Shown here: positions 27,095 to 36,066 of the stretch, piece by piece
Numbering within the stretch: the stretch's first letter is position 1
How the letters are laid out: each line of letters opens with the position of its first letter
NCBI RefSeq assembly: GCF_000635915.2
Contig: NZ_CP015614.1
Coordinates: forward strand, 1,719,501 to 1,783,500
Direction: 5' to 3'
DNA length: 64,000 bases
Origin: Brevundimonas naejangsanensis
GTDB lineage: Bacteria; Pseudomonadota; Alphaproteobacteria; Caulobacterales; Caulobacteraceae
Notes under the pieces: generated by a model
Databases searched by the model: none
What the model saw: only the letters and a program-made list of their open reading frames with translations
Told to the model about the DNA's origin: nothing
Position numbers and translations under genes: made by a program

Positions 27095-28209
27095 ATTTTC
27101 AGCTCGATGAAGATCAGGGCGAAGACGGCGTCCAGCAGGATGATGGCGAAGATGGCCTGCACCACGGCCGCCGTGACCCGGCGCCCCAGGCTTTCGACGT
27201 CGCCCGCCACCGACATGCCCTGGCGACAGCCGATCGCCGCGACGACAAGGGCGAAGACGGGCGCCTTGATCAGGCCCACCATCATGTGGGTCGGCATATA
27301 GCCGTCCTCGACCAGCCGCTGGAAGAAGAAGACCGGGCCCAGATTCAGCTGGCTCCACGACACCAGCACCCCGCCCAGCAGTCCGCCCACCATCGCCAGG
27401 AAGGTCAGCAGCGGCAGCATCACCAGCAGGGCCGCCAGACGCGGAATGACCAGGGCCTGGAAGGGATCAACCCCCATGACCCGCATGGCGTCCACCTCCT
27501 GCGTCATGCGCATGGAGCCGATTTCGGCGGCGAAGGACGAGGCCGAGCGTCCCGCCAGCAGCACCGCCGTGATCACCACGGCGAACTCGCGGAAAACGGC
27601 GACGCCGATCAACTGCACCGAGAAGACCCCCGCGCCGAACTGGGTCAGCAGGTCCACGCCGATGAAGGCCACGACTGCGCCGATGAAGAAGTTGGTCACC
27701 ACCACGATGGGAATGGCGTCCAAGCCCGTGCGCTCGGCCTGGCTGAACCAGGCGGCCCAACGGATCTTGCCGGGATGCTTCAGCGTCGTGACCATGGCGG
27801 CCATCAGCCGGCCCAGGAACGCAAGCGACAACATCGCCTCGGCGCCGAAATCGTAGACGCCCCGCCCGACCTTGGCGAAGCCGCGCGTCATTGGCGCCGC
27901 CCGGCGGGGCGGTTCGGTCGTCATACAGTCCAGCCGGGCCACCATGCGGTACAGCCGACCCGCTTCGGGCCGCGCAGACCAGGCGGATTCGGGAATGGGT
28001 CTGCTCATGGCCTGAGCCACCGCCAGAGCGCCCGCGGTATCGAAACGGCCGAGGTCGTCCAGGTCCAGAACCGTGACCGGCCGACCGTCAAGCTCGGCTA
28101 TCAGCCGGTCGCCGAGACGGCCGACGGACACGGTCGACCAGTCCCCGGCCAGGCGCAAGCGCGTCTGGCCGTCCTGCTGATCCTCAATCTGGAAATCCGC
28201 CCGCTTCAT
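27091..28209 (-). CDS. mlaE: Mla/MCE permease with N-terminal STAS-like domain
   Basis: A 372-residue permease. The first about 110 residues resemble a STAS/MlaB-type domain (LAGDWSTVSVGRLGDRLI, TVLDLDDLGRFDTAGALAVA). The rest is MlaE with five hydrophobic segments and the motif FREFAVVITAVLLAGRSASSFAAEIGSM, then EEV-like QEVDAMRVMGVDP. This fusion replaces the separate MlaB of E. coli. It heads the operon permease-ATPase-MCE-lipoprotein, which maintains outer-membrane lipid asymmetry in characterised systems. Confidence 0.9.
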   Translation of the reverse strand: MKRADFQIEDQQDGQTRLRLAGDWSTVSVGRLGDRLIAELDGRPVTVLDLDDLGRFDTAGALAVAQAMSRPIPESAWSARPEAGRLYRMVARLDCMTTEPPRRAAPMTRGFAKVGRGVYDFGAEAMLSLAFLGRLMAAMVTTLKHPGKIRWAAWFSQAERTGLDAIPIVVVTNFFIGAVVAFIGVDLLTQFGAGVFSVQLIGVAVFREFAVVITAVLLAGRSASSFAAEIGSMRMTQEVDAMRVMGVDPFQALVIPRLAALLVMLPLLTFLAMVGGLLGGVLVSWSQLNLGPVFFFQRLVEDGYMPTHMMVGLIKAPVFALVVAAIGCRQGMSVAGDVESLGRRVTAAVVQAIFAIILLDAVFALIFIELKI

Positions 28210-28405
28210 GAATTCGACACTGACACAGGCCCGTTCGCGCGCCTACGCGGCTTAAAGCTATGCTTTTCGCCGGACGTCAACGACTGATGACAACTCTTGA
28301 TCTCTTCCGGCCTTGCTGAGCGCAAGCCAAGCCCTCCCCCGTCACGGCGCAGCTTTGTGAACGTCGTGGGGCGATTTTTGTTCAGAGGCGTCGAAAAGCA
28401 AAGGC

Positions 28406-29353
28406 CTAGCGCAGATAGTCCAGCAGCGAGACCTGCCGCAGTTGGCTGATCACCTGGGCCGAAGCCTGCAGGGCGACCTGGGCCATCTCCAGCTCCACAA
28501 CCGCCTCGGCCATGTTGGCGTCAGTCTTGCCAGACAGGATAGTGTCGACCGAGATCTTGCGCGCCTCCTGCGACTCCAGCAGGCGGTCCACCCGGTTCTG
28601 CATTCCGCCGTTGGCGGCCTGCAGTTCAACGACGCCCTTCGCCGCCGCCTCGAAGCGCCCCATCTGCGTCGTCAGAAAGGCTTTCTGCGCATCGGTCATC
28701 TGTCCTTCCAGCGGCGCCGCCTCATGGGCCAGCTGAATGTCGCGGAAGATGGCGAACAACTCCGCCCCCATAGCGTCGGCCAGGAAGCCGGTGTCCATCG
28801 ACACGTTCTCGTCCAGCCAGGACGATTGCTTCAGCTGATCGTTGCGGAAGGCGGCATTCTCATCAGGCAAAGCGGCCAGCTTGGCCATCATGGTCGCGCC
28901 AGGCTGGCCAGGGATGTCAGGCAGGTCCGCGGGCGCGCGGTCAGAAGCCCCGCCGCCGAACAGATATTTGCCCTGATGCTTCATGTTCAGCCCGTCCTGA
29001 GCCTCCATGAACAGGCTTTCCAGCGAGCCCATCAGCGCGTCCATGCGTCCGGCCGCGATGGCGTCGGCAAGGGCCTGGCGCGCGGCGGTCGCGGCGTCGG
29101 CGACGCGGTCCATCGCCAGGTCCTGGGTCTCCAGCCGGGCGGCGACGGCCTTGTTGGTGTCGATGAAGGTCTGGATGCGGGTCTGGCTGGACTTCAGCGC
29201 GCTGACCGTTTCCGATCCCCGCCCGAAGCCGACCAGATCGGTGGCGTTCTTCTGGGTGTTGACCTTCTTCTGGGCCGTCTCGGCGCGCGACTGGGCCGAC
29301 ATCAGGTCCAACAGGGCCGATTGGTAGTTTCCAAAGGTCGAGACGCGGGTCAT
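28406..29353 (-). CDS. flgL: Flagellar hook-associated protein 3
   Basis: A 315-residue flagellin-like hook-filament junction protein. The N-terminal helix (MTRVSTFGNYQSALLDLMSAQSRAETAQKKVN) and the C-terminal helix (ELEMAQVALQASAQVISQLRQVSLLDYLR) match FlgL ends. GKYLFGGGASDRAP in the middle is typical. It overlaps flgK by 4 nt (ATGA) and is second in a two-gene operon driven from the region around 31.7 kb. Confidence 0.9.
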   Translation of the reverse strand: MTRVSTFGNYQSALLDLMSAQSRAETAQKKVNTQKNATDLVGFGRGSETVSALKSSQTRIQTFIDTNKAVAARLETQDLAMDRVADAATAARQALADAIAAGRMDALMGSLESLFMEAQDGLNMKHQGKYLFGGGASDRAPADLPDIPGQPGATMMAKLAALPDENAAFRNDQLKQSSWLDENVSMDTGFLADAMGAELFAIFRDIQLAHEAAPLEGQMTDAQKAFLTTQMGRFEAAAKGVVELQAANGGMQNRVDRLLESQEARKISVDTILSGKTDANMAEAVVELEMAQVALQASAQVISQLRQVSLLDYLR

Positions 29354-31440
29354 CGCACCATCCCCAGCAGGATATCGTACATGTCCTTGGCGGCCTGAAC
29401 CATGCGCGCCGAAGCGTTAAAGGCTTGCTGATAGGTGGTCATCAGCACCAGCTCCTCGTCCAGATTGACGCCTTCGACCGAGGTTCGCCGCGCCGTCGCC
29501 TCCTTGGCCAAAGCCGTGGCGCTGACGGCGCTGTTCTTGGCCATAGCGGCGCGGCTGCCGATTTCGCCCGATAGTTCGGACGCATAGCGCGACAGCGACA
29601 TGGAGCCGCCCGCCGATCCGCCCGCCGCCGAGAAGGTCGTGGCGTTCTCGCCCGCCGCGGCCAGAAGCCGGGCGCCGCGCGCGTCATTCCGGCCGACGAC
29701 GGCCGTGCCCAGACCGCCCGTGGCGTCCGCCTTGGCGAAGGCCATCAGCGCGGGATCACGCACAATGTCCGCCCGGACTGAAAAGGCGTCCGCACGCGAG
29801 GCGCGCGCCCCGCCCAGGCCGAACAGGGCGCTCATCGATACGCCGGACGGAACCTGAGTGGTGCGGTCCTGCAGCACCGAAAGCTGGGCTCCGGAACCGG
29901 GCCGGGGCGTGAACGCCATCTCGCCCGCCGCATTGAGGCTGAAGGTTCCCATGCGTCCGGCGCCCGTCATCGGGTCGTTCAGCGCGGCCAGCAGGCTGGT
30001 CATGTCGCCGCCCGCGGGGACCGCCACCTGGACATCGCGCAGCTTGGCGCCCGCGGCATCGCTGAAGCGGAAGGTGATGGTCTCCCCCGCCGGGAAGCCA
30101 TGCTGCGACGCGCCCGTCATGCCGGTTTCGTACATCGCCGGCTGGTCGGTGGAGATCAGGTCGTTCAGGCCGAAGAAGTGCGAAAAGCCTCGCCCGCCCT
30201 TGTTCGTCGGCGCGGCGGGGTCGTCGACCACCACGACCCCCGTGCCCGGGGCGCCCTCGATTTTCAACCGCCCGTCGACGAAGCTGGCGCTGCCGTTGGT
30301 TCCCAGCTGGGCGTTCAGATCGGCCAGGAAGGTCGCCGGGTTCGCCGTCGCCAGATCCAGGTCCACCTTGTGCAGGGCGACGCCCTGGTCATTGGTGATG
30401 ACGATGGAGGTCCGGCCGGTGAAGCCCGCCAGCGCGGTCTCCAGCGACTGGCCCATATTGCGCCCGGTCAGGCTGTTCGGCGGCGGCGCGGCCGAGGAGG
30501 CGTTGTGCGCCCGGTTCAGTTCGTCGGCCAGCCGCGACATCAGTTCAGCCAGACGCTCGGCCGTGGCCGGGGCCTCGCCGTCGCGCAGTTCCAGCAGGCC
30601 CTTGATCTCGCCCGACCCCAGACCCTCGGCCAGAGAGCGGGCCTTTCCGGCAGGCGGCTCTATGACCGTGATCTCGTTGAACACCGTCTCGGCCGCGACA
30701 GCGCCCGCGCGCACATAGTCCAGCTTGGCCGCGCCCTGCCCCGCCAGCAGGATGCCGGCGCCGGTGCGGATTTCGACCCCGCCGACCGCGCGGCCGGTGA
30801 TGCGAACGTCCATCAGGCCGGACAACTGGTCGATCAGGGCGGCCTGCGCCGTCTGGGCGCCGGATGAGTCCGCATTGACCACCGTGGCCTTGGCGATCTC
30901 GACGTTCAGTTTTTCGATCTGCTCCAGCAGGCTGTTGGCCGTCTCGACCGCGCTCTTGATGCGGGCGTCGGCGTCTTCGCGCACCGACTGGATCTGACTG
31001 TTGATGCGGGCCGCTTCGTCGAACAGCCCTTGGGTCTTCCAGATGGCGTCCTGACGCGCGGGACCGGAGGTCGAATTCTCGGCCGAGGCGGCGAAGGCGG
31101 CGAAGACGCTGTCGATCTGCGAGAAGAAACCGCTGTTGGCGCCGGGGTCGCCGAACATCGACTGGATGCGGTCATACAGTTCATAGCGCACCGTCTGGCG
31201 CCCGGCGTCGGCGCTGGCGTTCAGGCTGGCCGCCTGAAGGAAGCGGTCGGTCGCCAGGCGGATGCGGGCGATCTCGACGCCGGCGCCGACGCCCTGACTG
31301 GCCCATGACTGCTGGTCGGCGATCTTGCGGACATAGCCGGGCGTGTTGACGTTGGAGACGTTGTCCGAAACCACCCGCAGCTGCGTCTGGGCCGCATTCA
31401 TGCCTGAGGTGGCGATGTTCATGATCGAGTTGAGGGACAT
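29350..31440 (-). CDS. flgK: Flagellar hook-associated protein 1
   Basis: A 696-residue hook-associated protein. The start MSLNSIMNIATSGMNAAQTQ and VVSDNVSNVNTPGYVRK are the conserved flagellar rod/hook N-terminus. The C-terminal coiled region (VNLDEELVLMTTYQQAFNAS) is the FlgK/FlgE C-terminal motif. The frame is open up to 31629, but conservation begins at the ATG at 31440. A sigma-54-type promoter at 31699-31712 would give a leader of about 248 nt. Confidence 0.93.
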   Translation of the reverse strand: MSLNSIMNIATSGMNAAQTQLRVVSDNVSNVNTPGYVRKIADQQSWASQGVGAGVEIARIRLATDRFLQAASLNASADAGRQTVRYELYDRIQSMFGDPGANSGFFSQIDSVFAAFAASAENSTSGPARQDAIWKTQGLFDEAARINSQIQSVREDADARIKSAVETANSLLEQIEKLNVEIAKATVVNADSSGAQTAQAALIDQLSGLMDVRITGRAVGGVEIRTGAGILLAGQGAAKLDYVRAGAVAAETVFNEITVIEPPAGKARSLAEGLGSGEIKGLLELRDGEAPATAERLAELMSRLADELNRAHNASSAAPPPNSLTGRNMGQSLETALAGFTGRTSIVITNDQGVALHKVDLDLATANPATFLADLNAQLGTNGSASFVDGRLKIEGAPGTGVVVVDDPAAPTNKGGRGFSHFFGLNDLISTDQPAMYETGMTGASQHGFPAGETITFRFSDAAGAKLRDVQVAVPAGGDMTSLLAALNDPMTGAGRMGTFSLNAAGEMAFTPRPGSGAQLSVLQDRTTQVPSGVSMSALFGLGGARASRADAFSVRADIVRDPALMAFAKADATGGLGTAVVGRNDARGARLLAAAGENATTFSAAGGSAGGSMSLSRYASELSGEIGSRAAMAKNSAVSATALAKEATARRTSVEGVNLDEELVLMTTYQQAFNASARMVQAAKDMYDILLGMVR

Positions 31441-31651
31441 CAGACGGCTCCTGCGCCCAGGCTGATCGATGGGCGGATCGACGGGCGCGCGCTCGGCAAG
31501 CCTTGCAGGCAAGCGTGCAGATCTTGCCCGGCGAATTGAGCGGGTCTTCTGACCATCTCTTTGATTTTCCTCGACATCGGCATTCGGCCCCTGTGCGTTC
31601 ACAGGTGAGGGAGGCAAGGCGCGGGCCAATTCGCGCGGCGCCGTCTTCGCC

Positions 31652-31682
31652 CGGCAAAAAGCGACAGGCGCGGCAAGAAGCG
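31652..31682. promoter_or_regulatory. Pair of ftr-like repeats between flgK and fliK
   Basis: CGGCAAAAAGCG (31652-31663) and CGGCAAGAAGCG (31671-31682) are 12-nt direct repeats differing at one base and 19 nt apart. They lie 80-115 nt upstream of the fliK -24 element and just downstream of the flgK start point. Position and A-rich core recall the ftr elements bound by FlbD in C. crescentus late flagellar promoters; FlbD binding is inferred. Confidence 0.5.
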
Positions 31683-31698
31683 CCCGGCGTTGGAGAGG

Positions 31699-31712
31699 GC
31701 TAGCAGCGTGCC
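31699..31712 (-). promoter_or_regulatory. Sigma-54-type promoter for flgKL
   Basis: On the minus strand the sequence reads CGGCACGCTGCTAGC. The GG (31712-31711) and GC (31700-31699) are exactly 10 nt apart, and GGCACG is perfect. The predicted start point is near 31687. Hook-associated genes in Caulobacter are sigma-54 dependent, so the assignment fits. Confidence 0.6.
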
Positions 31713-31765
31713 GTCGAGATAGAACCCTGCTTTATATCAACGAGTTAGCGCCTACACCTGCATTT

Positions 31766-31779
31766 GGCCCGGGGCTTGC
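31766..31779 (+). promoter_or_regulatory. Sigma-54-type promoter for fliK-flgD-flgE
   Basis: TTGGCCCGGGGCTTGC has GG (31766-31767) and GC (31778-31779) 10 nt apart and a perfect TTGC. The predicted start point is near 31791. This excludes the in-frame TTG at 31787 as the fliK start and supports the ATG at 31847. Confidence 0.65.
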
Positions 31780-31846
31780 GGAGGCTTTGCCGAATGACCC
31801 AGGCGCAGCAGGCGCCGCCCTACCGACCGAAAGCGCCTGCCTCCGC

Positions 31847-33274
31847 ATGTCCGCCCTCAGCATCCTGTCTGTCCTGACGCCCGCCGCCCCCGACGGCGCG
31901 GGCCCGGACGCCTCGATCGAGGCGGCGGCGGACAGCGCCATGTTCGCGGACCTGATGCTTAAGGAAGAAACGGGCGAGGCCCCAGCCGCCGCTCCCTCGC
32001 CCGTCAGGGCGCCCGCGGCACAGACTGAGCCTGAGGACATGGGCGCGGCCATCGTCATGATTCCGATCTGGTTCGCTCCGAAGCCTGAGCCTCAACAGCT
32101 GGCCGTCAGCGAACCGGCGCTGGCAGGTGAAAGCGACAGCGCGCCGCTGCACGCGCCCCCCGCGCCCGAACAGCCCGTACCAGAACAAATCGCCGGTGCG
32201 TCGCCCGAAGCAGAGGCGCCGAACGCAGACGCGGCCCCCGTCGCCGCGCCAATCGCTCCATCCGCACTTTCGCCGTCCGCCCTTTCGGCCCCCGTCGGTC
32301 CGGCGGTCGCTGCGACGCCCGCTGCGACTGCGCCTGCGGCCGACTCCCTGGCCGGCCCCGTGGCCGCAGCTAAGACGACGCCTCTCCTCGTCGCCGAAGA
32401 TGCTGAAGCCCCGCCTGACGCCGCGCCTGCCGAGGGCGAAGAGCTGGCCGAGCCTCCCGCGCCCGCCCGTCCCGCCTCGCCTGCGTTGTCCAGCCCGATC
32501 CCCGCCCTGCCGGGCGTGACCGGCTTCCGCTCGGGCGCCGGAGAGCGACTGGCCTCAGCGCGCGAAGCCATCCCAGCATCAGCCTCGGCGGAGGACGGCT
32601 CGGAGCGGTCTTCGGCCGAGCGCCTCACGTCAACCGATAATCCGACGGCCGCCACAGCGCCCGCCGCTCGCCCCTCCCCCGCAGCATCGCCTGCTGCGCC
32701 AACCGCGCCCCCGCCCGCGCTCGCCCCGCCTTCGGCTGACGCGGACGCGCCGGTTCCGCCCCCGGCCTTCGCCGAAACGGTCGGGCCCGAGGCGTCTGCC
32801 GCGTCGCGCGACCTCGGCCTGTCCCATCTGTCGCGCGCCACGGTCGAGACCACCGCCCAGATCGCCGCCCAGATCATCAAGAAGCTGGACGGCCGCTCGA
32901 CCCGCTTCGACATGGCGCTGACGCCCGAGGGTCTGGGCCGGGTCGATGTCAGCCTTGAGATCGAGTCCGATGGTCAGGTCACGGCCCGTCTGGCCTTCGA
33001 CACCCCGGCGGCGGCGGCCGATCTGCGCGCCCGCGCCGATGAACTGCGTCGCCAGCTGATGGAGGCGGGGCTGCACCTGTCGAGCGACGACCTGGAGTTC
33101 GCCGAGCGCGACCCCTCGTCCGGCTTCGGCGGCGGGGCCTTCGAGCGCCAGCCCGACCGCCGCGCCTTCACCGGCGCCGCCCGCCTGGCTGCAGAGGCCG
33201 ATTCTCTCGTTCCGCCGCCCAGCGCCTGGACATCCCTTTCCCTGACGCCTGACCGCGTCGATCTGAAGGTCTGA
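31847..33274 (+). CDS. fliK: Flagellar hook-length control protein
   Basis: A 475-residue protein, rich in Pro and Ala through the first 330 residues, as expected for the disordered ruler part of FliK. The folded C-terminal domain is recognisable: RFDMALTPEGLGRVDVSLEI, VTARLAFDTPAAAADL and ELRRQLMEAGLHLSSDDLEF. FliK is exported and measures hook length before the switch to filament export. No strong ribosome-binding site precedes the ATG. flgD follows after 2 nt. Confidence 0.85.
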   Translation: MSALSILSVLTPAAPDGAGPDASIEAAADSAMFADLMLKEETGEAPAAAPSPVRAPAAQTEPEDMGAAIVMIPIWFAPKPEPQQLAVSEPALAGESDSAPLHAPPAPEQPVPEQIAGASPEAEAPNADAAPVAAPIAPSALSPSALSAPVGPAVAATPAATAPAADSLAGPVAAAKTTPLLVAEDAEAPPDAAPAEGEELAEPPAPARPASPALSSPIPALPGVTGFRSGAGERLASAREAIPASASAEDGSERSSAERLTSTDNPTAATAPAARPSPAASPAAPTAPPPALAPPSADADAPVPPPAFAETVGPEASAASRDLGLSHLSRATVETTAQIAAQIIKKLDGRSTRFDMALTPEGLGRVDVSLEIESDGQVTARLAFDTPAAAADLRARADELRRQLMEAGLHLSSDDLEFAERDPSSGFGGGAFERQPDRRAFTGAARLAAEADSLVPPPSAWTSLSLTPDRVDLKV

Positions 33275-33276
33275 CG

Positions 33277-34023
33277 ATGGTTGACGCCGTCTCCACCAAC
33301 AACGCCGCAGGCCGGGTGAACGCCGGGGGCCAGATGCTGGCCTCCAACTTCCAGACCTTTCTGTCGCTGCTGACCACCCAGCTCAGGAATCAGGACCCGC
33401 TGTCGCCGGTCGATTCCAACGAGTTCACCGCCCAGCTGACGCAGATGGCGGGCGTCGAGCAGCAACTGCTGACCAACGACCTGCTGACCGGTCTGCTGAA
33501 GGCCCAGCAGGGCGACGGCCTGACCGGCGCCGCGCCCTATATCGGCAAGGACGCCACCGCCGTCTGGTCCGCCACCCGCTTCGAGGACGGCGAAGCCAGC
33601 TGGAGCTATGAATTGGCGTCCGATGCGACCGACGCCACGCTTCAGGTGCTGGACGCCTCGGGCAAGGTGGTCTGGAGCGGCCCGGCGCCGGACAAGACCA
33701 ACGGCCTGCATGACTTCAAGTGGGACGGAAAGACCACCGGCGGCGGCCAGGTGGACGATGGCGGCGTCTATACGCTGAAGGTCGTCGCCAAGGACGGCGC
33801 GGGCAAGGATGTCGGCAGCCAGGTGCTGATCCGCGGCCGCGTCACCGGGGTCGAGATGTACGACAACACCCCCTTCGTCGTCATCGGCAAGTCGATCATG
33901 CCGGTGTCCAGCCTGATTGCGCTGGAGGAGCAGAAGGCCGCCGCCAAACCCGATTCCAACGAGGACGCGGGCGCGCTCAGCGCCCTGGCTTCGAAACTCA
34001 ACCCCTTCAATCTTCTCTCGTAA
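33277..34023 (+). CDS. flgD: Flagellar hook capping protein
   Basis: A 248-residue protein with the conserved FlgD N-terminus FLSLLTTQLRNQDPLSPVDS, then EFTAQLTQMAGVEQQL. The C-terminal part has a FlgD-type FnIII/Ig-like fold pattern (HDFKWDGKTTGGGQVDDGGVYTLKVV split around 148-173). It caps the growing hook during assembly and is then lost. The gene is coupled to fliK and followed by flgE after 12 nt. Confidence 0.93.
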   Translation: MVDAVSTNNAAGRVNAGGQMLASNFQTFLSLLTTQLRNQDPLSPVDSNEFTAQLTQMAGVEQQLLTNDLLTGLLKAQQGDGLTGAAPYIGKDATAVWSATRFEDGEASWSYELASDATDATLQVLDASGKVVWSGPAPDKTNGLHDFKWDGKTTGGGQVDDGGVYTLKVVAKDGAGKDVGSQVLIRGRVTGVEMYDNTPFVVIGKSIMPVSSLIALEEQKAAAKPDSNEDAGALSALASKLNPFNLLS

Positions 34024-34035
34024 GGAACCCCAGCC

Positions 34036-35484
34036 ATGAGCATCAACGGCGCCATGCTGGCCGGCGTGTCCGGCCTGACCGCGAACGCCGCGGCCCTTTC
34101 GACGATCTCGCAGAACATCGCGAATGTGAACACGGTCGGCTACAAGCGTGCGGCGACGGAGTTCTCCACCGTCGTCAACGCCCAGACCCAGGGCGTCGGC
34201 TATTCGGCCGGCGGGGTGCAGGCGACCGCCCGTCACTTCATTAGCCAGGCGGGCCAGCTTCAGCGCACGACCTCGGGCACCGACCTGGCCATCGCCGGCC
34301 AGGGCTTCTTCGTCGTGACGGAAAAGTCCGAGAACCTAGCCCTGTCTGACGCGCGCCTGTTCACCCGCGCCGGGGCGTTCAAGATCGACGACCTCGGCTA
34401 TCTGCAGAACACCTCGGGCCTGTATCTTCAGGGCTGGCCGGTGGCCAGCGACGGCACGGTCAACGCAGACCCCTCGGACATGAGCCGCCTGCGCACCATC
34501 AACGTCGGCTCGGTCGGCGGCGCCGCCGAACCGACCACCCGGGTCAGCCTGAACGCCAACCTGAAGTCCAGCATCGAGCCCGACGCCGCCGCTCTGGCGC
34601 GATACGCCGCGGGCGAAACCATGGCCGCCTACAAGGCGGACGCCGTGCCGCCGGTCGGGGTCAAGCCTGACTTCGAAATCTCCATTCCCGTGTCGGATTC
34701 CAAAGGCGGTCAACAGAACCTGACGGTCGCCTTCCTGAAGGGCGCCAACCCGAACGAATGGCACGCGGAAATTTATGGGCCTGCCGGCAAGGTCATGAAT
34801 GCCGACGGCACCCCCATGACCATCAACGCCCCGATAAAGAGCGGCATCGTCAAATTTACCCAGGACGGGCGCCTGGATACGTCCTTCACCGGGCCTGCCG
34901 CCCTGTTCCCCGACGCCACCAACGCCACCATCACGCTGGGCGCCTCGCCGACGACGCCGCCGACGCCGCCGATCCCCGGCGCGCCGACGCCGGACGTGCT
35001 GTGGGACACCGATCTAGGCGTCGCCAGCCAAACCATCGCCATTGATCTGGGGGCTTCCACTGGCGGCCTGACGCAATACGACAGCACCTCGATCGTCCAG
35101 GCCACCTATACGAACGGCACCGCCTTCGGGAATCTGACCGAGGTGAAGATCGACGAGGCCGGCTTCGTCACCGCCATCTTCGACAACGGCGTCATGCGCA
35201 AGATCGCCCAGGTCGCCTTGGCCACCTTCCCCAGCGCCGACAGCCTGACCGAAGTCGCGGGCAACGCCTTCCGGGTCAGCCAGAACTCCGGCACCTTCAA
35301 CCTGAAGGCCCCCGGCACGGGCGGCGCAGGCCTGTTGGGCGCGCAACAGCTGGAAGCCTCGACCGTCGACCTGTCGACCGAGTTCACCGGCCTGATCACC
35401 ACCCAGCGCGCCTATTCGGCCTCGTCCAAGATCATCACCACCGCCGACGAGATGCTGGCGGAGCTGATCAACATCAAGCGCTGA
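34036..35484 (+). CDS. flgE: Flagellar hook protein
   Basis: A 482-residue hook subunit. The N-terminal motif LTANAAALSTISQNIANVNT and the C-terminal STEFTGLITTQRAYSASSKI, then IITTADEMLAELINIKR, are conserved in FlgE. The central part (about 150-380) is the surface domain and is variable. It is the last gene of the fliK-flgD-flgE group. The 186 bp that follow contain a CtrA-like box and lead to sciP. Confidence 0.94.
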   Translation: MSINGAMLAGVSGLTANAAALSTISQNIANVNTVGYKRAATEFSTVVNAQTQGVGYSAGGVQATARHFISQAGQLQRTTSGTDLAIAGQGFFVVTEKSENLALSDARLFTRAGAFKIDDLGYLQNTSGLYLQGWPVASDGTVNADPSDMSRLRTINVGSVGGAAEPTTRVSLNANLKSSIEPDAAALARYAAGETMAAYKADAVPPVGVKPDFEISIPVSDSKGGQQNLTVAFLKGANPNEWHAEIYGPAGKVMNADGTPMTINAPIKSGIVKFTQDGRLDTSFTGPAALFPDATNATITLGASPTTPPTPPIPGAPTPDVLWDTDLGVASQTIAIDLGASTGGLTQYDSTSIVQATYTNGTAFGNLTEVKIDEAGFVTAIFDNGVMRKIAQVALATFPSADSLTEVAGNAFRVSQNSGTFNLKAPGTGGAGLLGAQQLEASTVDLSTEFTGLITTQRAYSASSKIITTADEMLAELINIKR

Positions 35485-35601
35485 TCGGCCAACAGGAATC
35501 CATGAGCAAGGTCTCGTTAGACTCGATGAATCCTTCCTTTAGGCGGCGCAGAAGGCGCCCGGCCGGACGGATGCGTCTTAGCCATTCCTTCACCACGACG
35601 C

Positions 35602-35616
35602 TTAAACGCCCTTTAG
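35602..35616 (+). promoter_or_regulatory. CtrA-like box before sciP
   Basis: TTAA at 35602, a 7-nt spacer, then TTAG at 35613: one base from the consensus. It is 55 bp upstream of the sciP ATG. In C. crescentus sciP is under CtrA control, so this is the expected place. A second half-site CTTAAG lies at 35662-35667. Confidence 0.6.
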
Positions 35617-35670
35617 CGGGCGGGGGCCTAGCCTGCGCGTCTATGGTGGTGGTGAGAGAGGCTTAAGCCC

Positions 35671-35955
35671 ATGCTGCAAGAGCGACGCCTTAACAGTAAC
35701 GGCGAACAGTACGTGGTCGGGCCGACGGGCACGCCCCTGACCCTGCGCGACCTTCCGCCCTCGGACACGAACCGCTGGGTCATCCGGCGCAAGGCCGAGG
35801 TGGTGGCCGCGGTGCGCGGCGGGCTGATCAGCCTGGAAGACGCCCTGGAGAAGTATCGCCTGACGGCCGAGGAGTTCCTGGCCTGGCAGAAGGCCATCGA
35901 CAAATGGGGCATGCAGGGCCTGCGCACCACGCGCATCCAGAGCTACCGCGACTAG
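35671..35955 (+). CDS. sciP: CtrA inhibitor SciP (DUF1153)
   Basis: A 94-residue protein of the DUF1153 family: EQYVVGPTGTPLTLRDLPP near the start, then TNRWVIRRKAEVVAAVRGGL and LEKYRLTAEEFLAWQKAIDK, a helix-turn-helix. SciP represses CtrA-activated genes, and its gene also lies next to flgE in Caulobacter. It is present in full length with the basic helix intact. A Rho-independent terminator follows. Confidence 0.93.
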   Translation: MLQERRLNSNGEQYVVGPTGTPLTLRDLPPSDTNRWVIRRKAEVVAAVRGGLISLEDALEKYRLTAEEFLAWQKAIDKWGMQGLRTTRIQSYRD

Positions 35956-35981
35956 GCTTTTTCGCCTGACCGCATGATCAC

Positions 35982-36010
35982 GGCCGCTCCAGAAACGGGG
36001 CGGTCTTTTT
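35982..36010 (+). terminator. Rho-independent terminator after sciP
   Basis: GGCCGCTCC pairs with GGGGCGGTC over 9 bp (with two G-U pairs in RNA) around loop AGAAAC, followed directly by TTTTT. Confidence 0.8.
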
Positions 36011-36066
36011 CATTGGCGCGCCATCGTTTTAAGCCAGGCCTCGAAATCGCGCGCCTTAAGGCCTAA

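Noticed and set aside
31787..31846. TTG at 31787 as start of fliK
   Set aside because: It lies before the start point predicted from the sigma-54-type promoter, and its GGAGG is only 2 nt away.
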